A stretch of DNA of 64,000 nt, taken from NCBI GenBank assembly GCA_964605795.1, contig CAZSDZ010000001.1, positions 1 through 64,000 of the forward strand, in the 5' to 3' direction. The first letter of the stretch is position 1. Each line of letters starts with the position of its first letter. Under the pieces are notes generated by a model. That model made no database searches. It saw nothing but the letters and a program-made list of their open reading frames with translations, and was not told where the DNA came from. The stretch is from JAFGOM01 sp964605795. Its GTDB lineage: Archaea; Halobacteriota; Methanomicrobia; Methanomicrobiales; Methanospirillaceae. The translations under genes and the position numbers were made by a program. Of the stretch, positions 50,969 through 59,129 are shown piece after piece.

Positions 50969-51748
50969 ATGAATCGGAATCTTTGTACTATTATGACCGG
51001 TACTTTCCTTGTGCTGCTCCTCCTTCTCGCGGGATGTACCACAACCCCGTCCCCGGAAACCCAAATTGAGAAACCCCTTTATATCGTGGGAATTGACGCC
51101 GAGTACCCACCATACAGTTATATCGAACCCGATGGAACTCCGATGGGTTTTGACGTGGAGTCAATCATCTGGATCGGAGAGCAGAAAGGATTCGATGTCA
51201 AAATCCAGCCGATGGCATGGGATGGCATTATCCCGGCACTGCAGGCAGGAAAGATTGACATGGTGTACTCAGGGATGACCATCACTGACGAGAGGAAAGA
51301 GATGGTGAACTTCAGCGACCCCTACTACAAAGTCAACCAGTCTGTTGTGATATACGAGGACTCCGGAAAAACCTTTGATGAGTTCATGGCAGGTTCTCTT
51401 AAGATTGGAGCCCAGCGTGGCACCACCGGCGCTTTCTGGGTCGAAGATCACCTTATTGAAACCGGTCTGATGCCTGCCGAAAACCTGGTAACCTATGATA
51501 ACTTCCCGATCGTGGTACAGGATCTCCAGAACAAACGTCTCGACGCAATAATTTATGACACAACCCCGATGCATGAAGCTATTGCAGGTAAACCGCTGAT
51601 CGAGATCGGTGAGATCGATACCGGTGAAGAGATAGGTGTTGCTATCAGGAAGGAAGATACCGAACTTCTGGCTACTATCAATGACGGGCTTTCCCAGTTA
51701 AAAACCGACCCCTATTGGGAAACACTCAAAGAAAAATATACCATGTGA
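50969..51748 (+). CDS. Polar amino-acid ABC transporter, binding lipoprotein
   Basis: The 259-residue protein has a lipobox signal peptide ('LLLLAGCTTTP'; Cys about 21) and a type II binding fold of the His/Gln/Arg receptor family. Seen: 'YIVGIDAEYPPYSYIEPDGTPMGFDVESI', 'WDGIIPALQAGKIDMVYSGMTITDERKEMVNFSDPYY', 'IGAQRGTTGAFWVED', and 'GVAIRKEDTELLATINDGLSQLKTD'. It captures a polar amino acid outside the membrane and passes it to the two permeases and the ATPase encoded downstream. The exact ligand is not determined. It is the first gene of the operon. Confidence 0.93.
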   Translation: MNRNLCTIMTGTFLVLLLLLAGCTTTPSPETQIEKPLYIVGIDAEYPPYSYIEPDGTPMGFDVESIIWIGEQKGFDVKIQPMAWDGIIPALQAGKIDMVYSGMTITDERKEMVNFSDPYYKVNQSVVIYEDSGKTFDEFMAGSLKIGAQRGTTGAFWVEDHLIETGLMPAENLVTYDNFPIVVQDLQNKRLDAIIYDTTPMHEAIAGKPLIEIGEIDTGEEIGVAIRKEDTELLATINDGLSQLKTDPYWETLKEKYTM

Positions 51749-51901
51749 AGAGAACTTTCACAAGGGAAAATCATTTTTCCAAGGAAATTCCTATTTTGTG
51801 TTTCATAGGAAAAAGAATAAATGAAGGAATCAGATCAGCATGCATCCCGATGCATGTTCTTTGTAACTGTTAAACGGTATTAAAGGAACTGGTAAGCCCG
51901 G

Positions 51902-52588
51902 ATGAGCACTGAATCAATTATCCTTGACTGGTTGCCGTACCTTTCAGAGGGGATCGTAGTAACTCTCGGGCTTGTGGCATGTTCCTTAGGGATTGGTCTG
52001 ATGATGGGCCTTCCGATGGCTCTCGGCCAGATCTATGGCAGCAGACCGGTTCAGATCGTTGTCGGGACCTATGTCTGGTTTTTTCGGGGCCTGCCGGTTC
52101 TGGTCCTGCTGTTCCTCTTTTATTTTGGTATATTCCCGGGGATCGGACTGGGAGGTATTCCGGCCTTTATCGTCGGAGGAACCGTCCTTGGTCTTCGGGG
52201 CGCCGCATACCAGTCGCAGATCTTCAGGGGAGCCATCCAGTCAATCAGCGAAGGGCAGATGACAGCTGCACGCTCACTTGGCATGAACAGGTTTACCGCG
52301 ATAAAAAGCATCATTCTCCCCCAGGCAATGCGTATTGCCCTTCCGGGATGGTCAAATGAGTACCCTGAGATGCTGACGGAATCATCAGTCTGCTATGCAA
52401 TCGGTGTTGCAGAGCTTCTGACCCGGTCTTCGCAGATCGTATCACAGACCTACATCACGTTACCTATCTATATCGTCTGTGCATTCATTTTCATCCTGTT
52501 AAATTATCTTGGGATGAAAGGACTGACCATTCTTGAGAAAAAGGTGGAAATTCCCGGGTTTGGCGGAGGAGGGGAAGGAGCGTTATAA
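51902..52588 (+). CDS. Amino-acid ABC transporter permease (first)
   Basis: The 228-residue membrane protein is of the HisM/GlnP type. It has five helices and the EAA loop 'QSISEGQMTAARSLGMNRFTAIKSIILPQAMRIALPG', which docks with the ATPase. 'VWFFRGLPVLVLLFLFYFG' is the family's third-helix motif. It is separated from the binding-protein gene by 153 bases, which contain a GGGAAAAT...ATTTTTCC hairpin that may modulate expression of membrane parts relative to the binding protein. The ATPase gene starts one base after its stop. Confidence 0.93.
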   Translation: MSTESIILDWLPYLSEGIVVTLGLVACSLGIGLMMGLPMALGQIYGSRPVQIVVGTYVWFFRGLPVLVLLFLFYFGIFPGIGLGGIPAFIVGGTVLGLRGAAYQSQIFRGAIQSISEGQMTAARSLGMNRFTAIKSIILPQAMRIALPGWSNEYPEMLTESSVCYAIGVAELLTRSSQIVSQTYITLPIYIVCAFIFILLNYLGMKGLTILEKKVEIPGFGGGGEGAL

Positions 52589-52589
52589 T

Positions 52590-53342
52590 ATGGAAACCAC
52601 AGAGTATATCCTTCAGGTAAAAGACATCCACAAAAGTTACGGAAATGTGGAGGTACTCAAAGGAGTCTCGTTTACCGTGAAAAAAGGGGAGACAAAATGC
52701 TTTATCGGGCCCTCAGGCACAGGCAAGAGTACACTGCTTCGGTGTATTAACCAGCTTACTGTTCCGGACCGGGGACAGATATGGCTGCACGATGAAGAAG
52801 TTACACATGCAGGGCCGCGTATTAACTATTTCCGGCAGCGTATCGGGATGGTTTTTCAGAATTTCTATCTTTTTGATCACCTCACCGCTGTCAGAAATGT
52901 CGAGATCGCTCTCATCAAAGTGCTCCGGATGAACCCAAAAGAGGCCAGGGAAAAGGCAATGTATGAATTAAACCAGGTTGGCATGGCTGACTGGGCTGAT
53001 CATTACCCTGCCGAGCTCTCGGGAGGACAGGCCCAGCGGGTCTCGATAGCCCGGGCCCTGGCGATGGATCCTGATGTTATCCTGTTTGATGAACCCACAT
53101 CGGCACTCGATCCTGAACTGACCCGGGAAGTCATCGAGGTGATGAGAAAATTGGCTTCCCTTGGAATGACCATGCTTGTCGTGACACACGAGATGGGGTT
53201 TGCCTGCTCTGCTGCCAATGAGATTCTTTTCATGGAGAACGGCAGGGTTATCGAACAGGGCAGTCCCTCGGATCTTTTGACCAATCCCCAGTTTGAACGA
53301 TGCAAAGCATTTATCGGGCAGTTTCAAGGTTTTCACGAGTAG
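52590..53342 (+). CDS. Amino-acid ABC transporter ATP-binding protein
   Basis: The 250-residue ATPase is of the GlnQ/HisP type: Walker A 'GPSGTGKST', Q-loop in 'IGMVFQNFYLFDHLTAVRNVEIAL', signature 'LSGGQAQR', Walker B 'VILFDEPTSALDPE', and switch His in 'VVTHEM'. All catalytic parts are present. It starts at the ATG one base after the first permease's stop; an upstream in-frame start would overlap that gene. The second permease follows by eight bases, so the order is binding protein, permease, ATPase, permease. Confidence 0.95.
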   Translation: METTEYILQVKDIHKSYGNVEVLKGVSFTVKKGETKCFIGPSGTGKSTLLRCINQLTVPDRGQIWLHDEEVTHAGPRINYFRQRIGMVFQNFYLFDHLTAVRNVEIALIKVLRMNPKEAREKAMYELNQVGMADWADHYPAELSGGQAQRVSIARALAMDPDVILFDEPTSALDPELTREVIEVMRKLASLGMTMLVVTHEMGFACSAANEILFMENGRVIEQGSPSDLLTNPQFERCKAFIGQFQGFHE

Positions 53343-53350
53343 AGTGAGAC

Positions 53351-54019
53351 ATGGACCAGATTGCTTTTTTAACCGAGATTCTTTTTCCTGCACTTATCGG
53401 AGGCAGCGTTTTAACACTGGAGCTGATAGCAGTTACTGCTCCAATCGGTCTGCTTCTCGGTATTGCAATCGCTGTCGGAAGGACATATGGTTCATGGACA
53501 ATCGTTGAGATCTGTAAAGGATATGCAATATTTTTCAAGGGATGTCCCCTTCTTTTGCTCCTCTTTATCCTCTACTTTGGGTTCCCGACCATCGGCATCA
53601 CATTCACTGCATTTACTGCTGCCGTTATCGGGTTTATCTGCTGTAATTCAGCATATAACTCTGAATACATCAGGGGAGCAATCCTTTCGGTACAGCAGGG
53701 ACAACTGATCGCGGCAAAAGCTCTCGGTATGACAAAAAGACAGGCTATAATTAATATTGTTCTCCCCCAGGCTTTGCGACGGGCGATTCCCGGAATATCA
53801 AACGAATTTATCTATCTCATCAAGTATTCCTCACTTGCGTACGTGATAACCGTCATAGAACTGACCGGTTCTGCAAAACAGGTGGCAACGAAGTATTTCA
53901 TGTATACCGAGACCTTCATAATCGTAGCTCTCTTTTACCTGGCAATCGTTACGGTAGCAACAATCGGGATCAATGCTATCGAGAAACGGGTTGCAATACC
54001 AGGGTTTGTCCAGAAATAA
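53351..54019 (+). CDS. Amino-acid ABC transporter permease (second)
   Basis: The 222-residue protein is the second HisM/GlnP-like permease. It has 'GYAIFFKGCPLLLLLFILYFG', 'RGAILSVQQGQLIAAKALGMTKRQAIINIVLPQALRRAIPG' as the EAA loop, and 'YVITVIELTGSAKQVATK'. It forms a heterodimeric channel with the first permease. The two permeases are clearly related but distinct. A T run follows the stop (54024-54029), a plausible operon end. Confidence 0.93.
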   Translation: MDQIAFLTEILFPALIGGSVLTLELIAVTAPIGLLLGIAIAVGRTYGSWTIVEICKGYAIFFKGCPLLLLLFILYFGFPTIGITFTAFTAAVIGFICCNSAYNSEYIRGAILSVQQGQLIAAKALGMTKRQAIINIVLPQALRRAIPGISNEFIYLIKYSSLAYVITVIELTGSAKQVATKYFMYTETFIIVALFYLAIVTVATIGINAIEKRVAIPGFVQK

Positions 54020-54379
54020 TCTCTTTTTTCCTCCCATTTAAGCTTTTACGGAAATGAATGGAGTATCTCTCATCATACGGACACAATGATGAGATAACAT
54101 TACAAAAAGAAAATTTTCATCTCTGTTACGGTTTTTAGGCATAGATAAACAGTAGTTTTCTCCTTACGTATCCTGAACCGATTGGTTCTCTCATCGGCCC
54201 TGACGGATCAGGGCATTTTTATGAGAACAACCTACCCTCCATATATACCAAGCCCGTTCGATAGGGATTTGTGTGTCCACAATACGAGGATGAGTCTTCC
54301 TCTCTTGGATATCACCCCTAAAAAGAATGAAAGATATATCACCAGTACCCCCCATACTAGTGCAGGAGAAAAAATATAC
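54020..54379. other. Intergenic region upstream of the first HTH-FHA gene
   Basis: The T run at 54024-54029 probably ends the amino-acid ABC operon. AAAGATATAT at about 54329-54338 is a possible TATA box 40-50 bases before the HTH-FHA start. The frame of that gene stays open to 54182, but the upstream part looks non-coding ('TYPPYIPSPFDRD') and would begin before the TATA box. Confidence 0.45.
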
Positions 54380-55165
54380 ATGACACAAGGAGAGAATGTT
54401 CATACCCTGATTATCGACAAAGATCCTGAATTTTTAGAAGAGTTATCTGATTATCTCGATGTGCTCGGAAGTGCCACACGTCTTCGGATATTAAAGGCGA
54501 TAGAACACCATCCAAAGGACGTCCGGGCAATATCCCGGGATATCGAGACGAGTTACGAGAACACAAAGAAACATCTCAACAAACTTCTTCTTGCAGGAGT
54601 CATCAGGAAAGAACCGGGAATGAGTGATACGTCATCAAAAGGTCTCCATCCGGTCTGGAAATACTCGATACAACCGGGAGGTCTGGAGGCAATCGTAAGG
54701 AACCTGGGCGTCTTCTCAAATATTCCTATCCCGGTTTCTGACGAAGAACTTGCGGGAAAACTCGCTGAGATCCGAACGAACCTCTCCCACGAGATATCAG
54801 GTTCGGTCCCGGTTCTCATGATGATAGGCGGTCATGATGACGGAAAGGTGTATCCGCTCAAGGCAACCTCTATTCTTCTTGGCCGGGAAGATAAACACAT
54901 GAGGGATGGGATTAATCCTGACCGTGACGTAGTACTCCCTGCCATGTACGGGTCGGTAACCCGGATATCACACCCGCATGCACGGTTGAAAAAAATTGAT
55001 GAGATCTGGCACATTGAAGATTCGGGAAGTACCGGTGGGACATATGTGAATGACCGCCAGTTGAACCATAAAGAGATAATTCCCCTGTCTGACGGGGATA
55101 TCATCGTCCTTGGCAAGGGTCCGCAGAGTGCCCGTTTTATCATCAATATTCCTGACAAAGAGTGA
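54380..55165 (+). CDS. HTH-FHA transcription factor (first)
   Basis: The 261-residue protein has an ArsR-like winged helix in its first half (about 22-110; 'LDVLGSATRLRILKAIEHHPKDVRAISRDIETSYENTKKHLNKLLLAGVI'). An FHA domain is in its second half (about 140-261) with all landmarks: Gly-Arg at 168-169, 'RISHPHARL' at 195-203 and 'DSGSTGGTYVN' at 214-224. FHA domains bind phosphothreonine. So it is likely a regulator whose partner choice or DNA binding responds to Thr phosphorylation by the kinase at 59130. The ATG at 54380 follows an AGGAG about 12 bases upstream and gives a length like its paralogue at 58326. The PP2C gene follows after 34 bases. Confidence 0.85.
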   Translation: MTQGENVHTLIIDKDPEFLEELSDYLDVLGSATRLRILKAIEHHPKDVRAISRDIETSYENTKKHLNKLLLAGVIRKEPGMSDTSSKGLHPVWKYSIQPGGLEAIVRNLGVFSNIPIPVSDEELAGKLAEIRTNLSHEISGSVPVLMMIGGHDDGKVYPLKATSILLGREDKHMRDGINPDRDVVLPAMYGSVTRISHPHARLKKIDEIWHIEDSGSTGGTYVNDRQLNHKEIIPLSDGDIIVLGKGPQSARFIINIPDKE

Positions 55166-55199
55166 ACGGACCGGGAAATAAGGAGTATCATTACCGGGT

Positions 55200-55946
55200 A
55201 TGGATTGCAACACAGAGGAACGTCTGCCTGATACAGACGTGATCTTTGGTCTCAGTGATGCCGGCAATCGTCCTTTAAACGAGGATACTATCACAATCCT
55301 TCCCCTGCAAAAAGCAATCCTTGTCGTTCTTGCAGACGGAATGGGAGGACACGCAGCAGGCGAAGTAGCCTCGGCAATTGCAGTATCTACCGTATCTAAC
55401 CGGATACAGGAGCACTATTCTCCCCGCATGTCCGCAGAGGAGGTTGCTAACCTTCTTGCCTCTGCATTTACCGATGCTCATGATGCCGTTATCAGTATGG
55501 CACAGAATGAGAAAGCAGGAATGGGTACGACTCTTATTGCAGCAATTATCAGGGATAACGAGGCAATAGCGACAAACACCGGTGATTCAAGACTCATGCT
55601 TGCACGCAACGGGGTGATCGTCTGTGAGAGTGATGACCATACCCCGGTACGGACCCTTTTTCGGACGGGCGTCATTACCGAGGATGAAGCGATGGTTCAC
55701 CCCTACCGGCATATCCTCTCCCATGCTATCGGTATCAACCTCAAGACCGACCCATACCGCCTTTCGTTAGAGAAGGGAGATATCCTTCTTTTTACCAGTG
55801 ATGGTATCCATGATTACATAAAAAAAGATGATATCCTCAGGCACACGAGAGTCTTTCATGCACAGGATATCGTTACCAGGATCATGGCCCAGGCCATGCT
55901 GCAGTCAGAAGATAACTACAGTATCATAGCATACCGGCACCAATAA
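55200..55946 (+). CDS. PP2C-type Ser/Thr phosphatase
   Basis: The 248-residue phosphatase has all metal-site motifs of the bacterial PP2C (PrpC/Stp) group: 'SDAGNRPLNEDT' near the start, 'VLADGMGGHAAGEVAS' with the metal-binding Asp and Gly, 'GMGTTLIAAII', 'TGDSRLML', 'LFTSDGIHDYI' and 'EDNYSIIAYR' at the end. It is soluble and of minimal length. It removes phosphate from Ser/Thr, thus opposing the kinase at 59130. It is 34 bases after an HTH-FHA gene in the same direction, most likely one transcript. Together these suggest a reversible phosphothreonine switch. Confidence 0.93.
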   Translation: MDCNTEERLPDTDVIFGLSDAGNRPLNEDTITILPLQKAILVVLADGMGGHAAGEVASAIAVSTVSNRIQEHYSPRMSAEEVANLLASAFTDAHDAVISMAQNEKAGMGTTLIAAIIRDNEAIATNTGDSRLMLARNGVIVCESDDHTPVRTLFRTGVITEDEAMVHPYRHILSHAIGINLKTDPYRLSLEKGDILLFTSDGIHDYIKKDDILRHTRVFHAQDIVTRIMAQAMLQSEDNYSIIAYRHQ

Positions 55947-56092
55947 AAAGGCTTTAGAATAAGAGAGAACAGGGGTGACCAGGAGGAGATCCTCTCTTTT
56001 TTAATGAGGGGATTGATGATGAGACTGCCGTTCTTTGCTGCACAAAGAGATGGTTTGGTATCTTTACCGCCTAAATACCCGGGATGGATGTG

Positions 56093-57949
56093 TTACGTAT
56101 TCTCTCTCATCTGCATTGCACGTTTCATCTCCATCTCGCGGAGCTCTTTGCGCATAATCTTTCCAGATATGGTCTTTGGGAGTTCTGATACAAACTCTAT
56201 TTTTCGTGGATATTTATAGGGGGCGGTGACTGACTTTACATGATTCTGAAGATCTCTTACCAGAGCATCTGATGGTTCATAATCCTTGTGTAAAACGACA
56301 AAGGCCTTGACCACAAGACCCCTGATGGGATCCGGTGAACCGATCACTGCCGTCTCTACTACCGCAGGATGTTCAATTAAAGCATTCTCAACCTCAAAAG
56401 GTCCGATACGATACCCCGAAGCCTTAATAACATCATCATTCCTTCCGACAAACCAGAAAAACCCGTCCTTATCCATATATGCACGGTCACCGGTATAGTA
56501 AAACTCTCCCTTGAATGACTCATCATGTGACTCCTGGTTTTTCAGATAATCATCAAAGAGACCAACGGGACGGGGATTGAGATGAATCGCGATATGACCT
56601 TCTTCTCCTTGTGCAACCGGGTTTTTATCTTCATCATGCAACTCGATACGCCAACCCGGGGCCGGCTTGCCCATGGACCCGAACCTGGGTTTCATACAGG
56701 GAAACGTTCCGAGAACAAGGACTGTCTCAGTCTGTCCATATCCCTCATAAATCGTCAGTCCGGTTCCAGTTTTCCATGCCCTGATGACTTCAGGATTCAA
56801 GGGTTCTCCTGCACTGGTACAGTGACGAAGTTCTGAAAAATCAAATTTCTTCAGATCTGCCATAATAAGCATCCGGTATATGGTTGGCGGACAGCAGAAG
56901 GTAGTTATCCCGTATTTCTCGATCAAGGGTAACAGTTCTGTCGCGTTAAACTTGCAGCGGTAATCATACACAAAGATGGCAGCCCCCTCTATCCACTGGC
57001 CAAACAGTTTTCCCCAGGCAGATTTTCCCCAGCCGGTATCAGATACGGTGAAGTGGAGATCAGTACTGCGCAGATCATGCCAGAACCGTGCCGTGATAAT
57101 ATGACCAAGAGCATAACTCTGTGGATGAAGCACCATCTTCGGATCCCCGGTGGTGCCGGATGAGAAGAAGATAAGCATCGGGTCTGATGAACGGGTCTTG
57201 CGAATCCCTCCGAGATTGACGATATGAGAAGAGACGGGAGCGGGATAGTCAAGTTCAGTCAGGTAGGATATCCAGCCGTCTTTCCTGGAATCAACAAGCA
57301 TGCGAACTTTCAGAGTCGGGCATGCCGGACAGATCTCTTCGACCTTGGATGCATTCTCTTCGTTCGTGATGACCATCTTCACTTCAGCGGTATTGACCCG
57401 GTATGTGAGATCTTTTGGAGTAAGCATGGTAGGTGCAGGGATGTAGACTGCACCCACCTTGATGAGAGCGATTGTTGCTAACCACCATTCAGGGACCCGC
57501 GGTAACATGAGAAGCACCCGATCTCCCTTGCTGATCTTGTATTTTATCAGCATATTGACGATCTGGTTCGAGAGACGGGAGAGATCCCGGAAGGTATAAA
57601 ATTTCTCTTCACCCTGCTGGTTTGTCCAGATCATCGCCAGTTTATTCCTGTCTTTTCTTGCCCATGAATCAATAATGTCAAATCCAAAATTAAAGAATTC
57701 GGGGACGTCTATTTTAAAATTCCGGTACGTATCATCATAATCCTGCATATTATGCCTGACAACTGCAGGGACATCCCCGATAACCAACTCCTGTTCTTTT
57801 TGGGAAGCAATTCCGCATGACCCGAGTGCACCAAGCTGCCGTTCGCATGCCTCACTAATCCATTCTGATCGTGACATCTTGCGTGCAACACATTCTGCAT
57901 CGATGCACCGGGTCATTTTTGCATCCATCGTGACTGAATATCGAACCAT
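56093..57949 (-). CDS. AMP-forming acyl-CoA synthetase with N-terminal ribbon-helix-helix domain
   Basis: From about residue 68 on this is a full-length acyl/acetyl-CoA synthetase that activates a carboxylate with ATP and CoA. Seen: 'MLIFFSSGTTGDPKMVLHP' (adenylate loop), 'IYEGYGQTETVLVLG', 'YYTGDRAYMDKDGFFWFVGRNDDVIKASGYRIGPFEVE', and the catalytic Lys in 'PKTISGKIMRKEL'. The first about 40 residues, 'RYSVTMDAKMTRCIDAE' then 'KMSRSEWISEACERQL', have the pattern of a CopG-type ribbon-helix-helix DNA-binding domain. Family members normally start near the internal Met 68 ('MQDYDDTYRNFKID'), so this is an N-terminal fusion. The enzyme might regulate its own gene, or the divergent HTH-FHA gene. 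Substrate: medium-chain or branched acid is likely. Confidence 0.85.
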   Translation of the reverse strand: MVRYSVTMDAKMTRCIDAECVARKMSRSEWISEACERQLGALGSCGIASQKEQELVIGDVPAVVRHNMQDYDDTYRNFKIDVPEFFNFGFDIIDSWARKDRNKLAMIWTNQQGEEKFYTFRDLSRLSNQIVNMLIKYKISKGDRVLLMLPRVPEWWLATIALIKVGAVYIPAPTMLTPKDLTYRVNTAEVKMVITNEENASKVEEICPACPTLKVRMLVDSRKDGWISYLTELDYPAPVSSHIVNLGGIRKTRSSDPMLIFFSSGTTGDPKMVLHPQSYALGHIITARFWHDLRSTDLHFTVSDTGWGKSAWGKLFGQWIEGAAIFVYDYRCKFNATELLPLIEKYGITTFCCPPTIYRMLIMADLKKFDFSELRHCTSAGEPLNPEVIRAWKTGTGLTIYEGYGQTETVLVLGTFPCMKPRFGSMGKPAPGWRIELHDEDKNPVAQGEEGHIAIHLNPRPVGLFDDYLKNQESHDESFKGEFYYTGDRAYMDKDGFFWFVGRNDDVIKASGYRIGPFEVENALIEHPAVVETAVIGSPDPIRGLVVKAFVVLHKDYEPSDALVRDLQNHVKSVTAPYKYPRKIEFVSELPKTISGKIMRKELREMEMKRAMQMRENT

Positions 57950-58325
57950 TACGTACTATTTGGTGCATATACGGAAAAATACATCGAACATCCGCACCAC
58001 TTTTTCTTTTTTCTTATGGAAAGTGCACCGCAATAGGAGATACGAGGCCGGTAACGGGTTACCCGAAAAACCCTATCTGACCGGTGACCATAGGAATCGG
58101 CAGAGAAAGAAGAGAACCATCTGGTTGGATGAGAGATACACATCCAACACAGATCCTTAAATAGCAGATGAAAAATATCAGGTACGAAAAGAGTACTATT
58201 CGAGACATAACCCATACGGTCCAGGCCATCGTCGATGAGATGACACGAAAAAAAGAACAGGATATCCATGATAATCCTGGCAGACCTGCCAGAGAGTCCT
58301 GAAATAGTACCATATACTCATAATT
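57950..58325. other. Divergent region, acyl-CoA synthetase versus second HTH-FHA gene
   Basis: No credible gene. On the minus strand CCGTATATGC (about 57963-57973) may be the synthetase TATA box. On the plus strand CCTTAAATAG (58155-58164) is a possible TATA box for the HTH-FHA gene. A perfect palindrome TCATAATTATGA begins at 58318 and covers the HTH-FHA start codon. Confidence 0.4.
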
Positions 58326-59129
58326 ATGATACATTGCAAAACCAATACATTCCCAGAAGATATTCGTGATTACCTCCTGTTACTTCAGGATCCGATACAC
58401 CTTGCCATCATCTCCCGTATCACAAAAGAAGAGATTACCACCCTCGAACTTGCAGAACTGCTCGGACATACCGAGGATGAGATGAGAACGCGATTGGAAT
58501 CCCTTCATCATGCAGGCCTTGTCATCAGGTGGCCGAAACTCTCATCTCATACATACAATGGGATCTGTACCTGGTCATACCGGACACCCCGTGCACTCAT
58601 CCAGAACATCCTACAGGAATGCTCGTATATTGAAAATTGCCCTGAATTTTCTGGGGAAATCGAATCCATTGCACGGAAAACAAAGGAACAGATAAGAGAG
58701 CATCTCGGACAACAGATATCCTCACTGGTAATTATGGGAGGAGAGGGGGACGGAATGGTCTTTGAACTGGCGTTCCAGTCTCTGGCAGTGGGACGTGAAG
58801 ATAAAGAAGGTATGAAGGGAATAGAAAAAAACCGTGACATCATCATCCCCGGATCATACCGGGGAGTTACCCGGATCTCAAAACCACATGCGGTAATCAC
58901 CCGGATATTTCCCTGCTGGTACATCGAAGACTGCAACAGCTCAGGCGGGACATATGTCAATAACCTGATGCTGAAGCCGGAAACCCGGTACCTCATTTGT
59001 GATCAGGATATCATCATACTGGGTTTGGGACCACATGCCGTCCGGTTACGTGCCCATATCGAGAATGGAGAGAACTGCGATGTTGTGGATGTGGGATCCC
59101 TGCCGATCCAAGCCATGGGAAGGGTATAA
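58326..59129 (+). CDS. HTH-FHA transcription factor (second)
   Basis: The 267-residue protein is a paralogue of the one at 54380. Its N-terminal half is an ArsR-like winged helix (about 18-100; 'LLLLQDPIHLAIISRITKEEITTLELAELLGHTEDEMRTRLESLHHAGLV'). The C-terminal half is an FHA domain with Gly-Arg at 156-157, 'RISKPHAVI' at 183-191 and 'DCNSSGGTYVN' at 202-212. It should bind phosphothreonine. The membrane kinase gene begins on the base after its stop codon, so the two are translationally coupled, and the kinase is its obvious partner or modifier. The start lies inside a palindrome. Confidence 0.87.
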   Translation: MIHCKTNTFPEDIRDYLLLLQDPIHLAIISRITKEEITTLELAELLGHTEDEMRTRLESLHHAGLVIRWPKLSSHTYNGICTWSYRTPRALIQNILQECSYIENCPEFSGEIESIARKTKEQIREHLGQQISSLVIMGGEGDGMVFELAFQSLAVGREDKEGMKGIEKNRDIIIPGSYRGVTRISKPHAVITRIFPCWYIEDCNSSGGTYVNNLMLKPETRYLICDQDIIILGLGPHAVRLRAHIENGENCDVVDVGSLPIQAMGRV

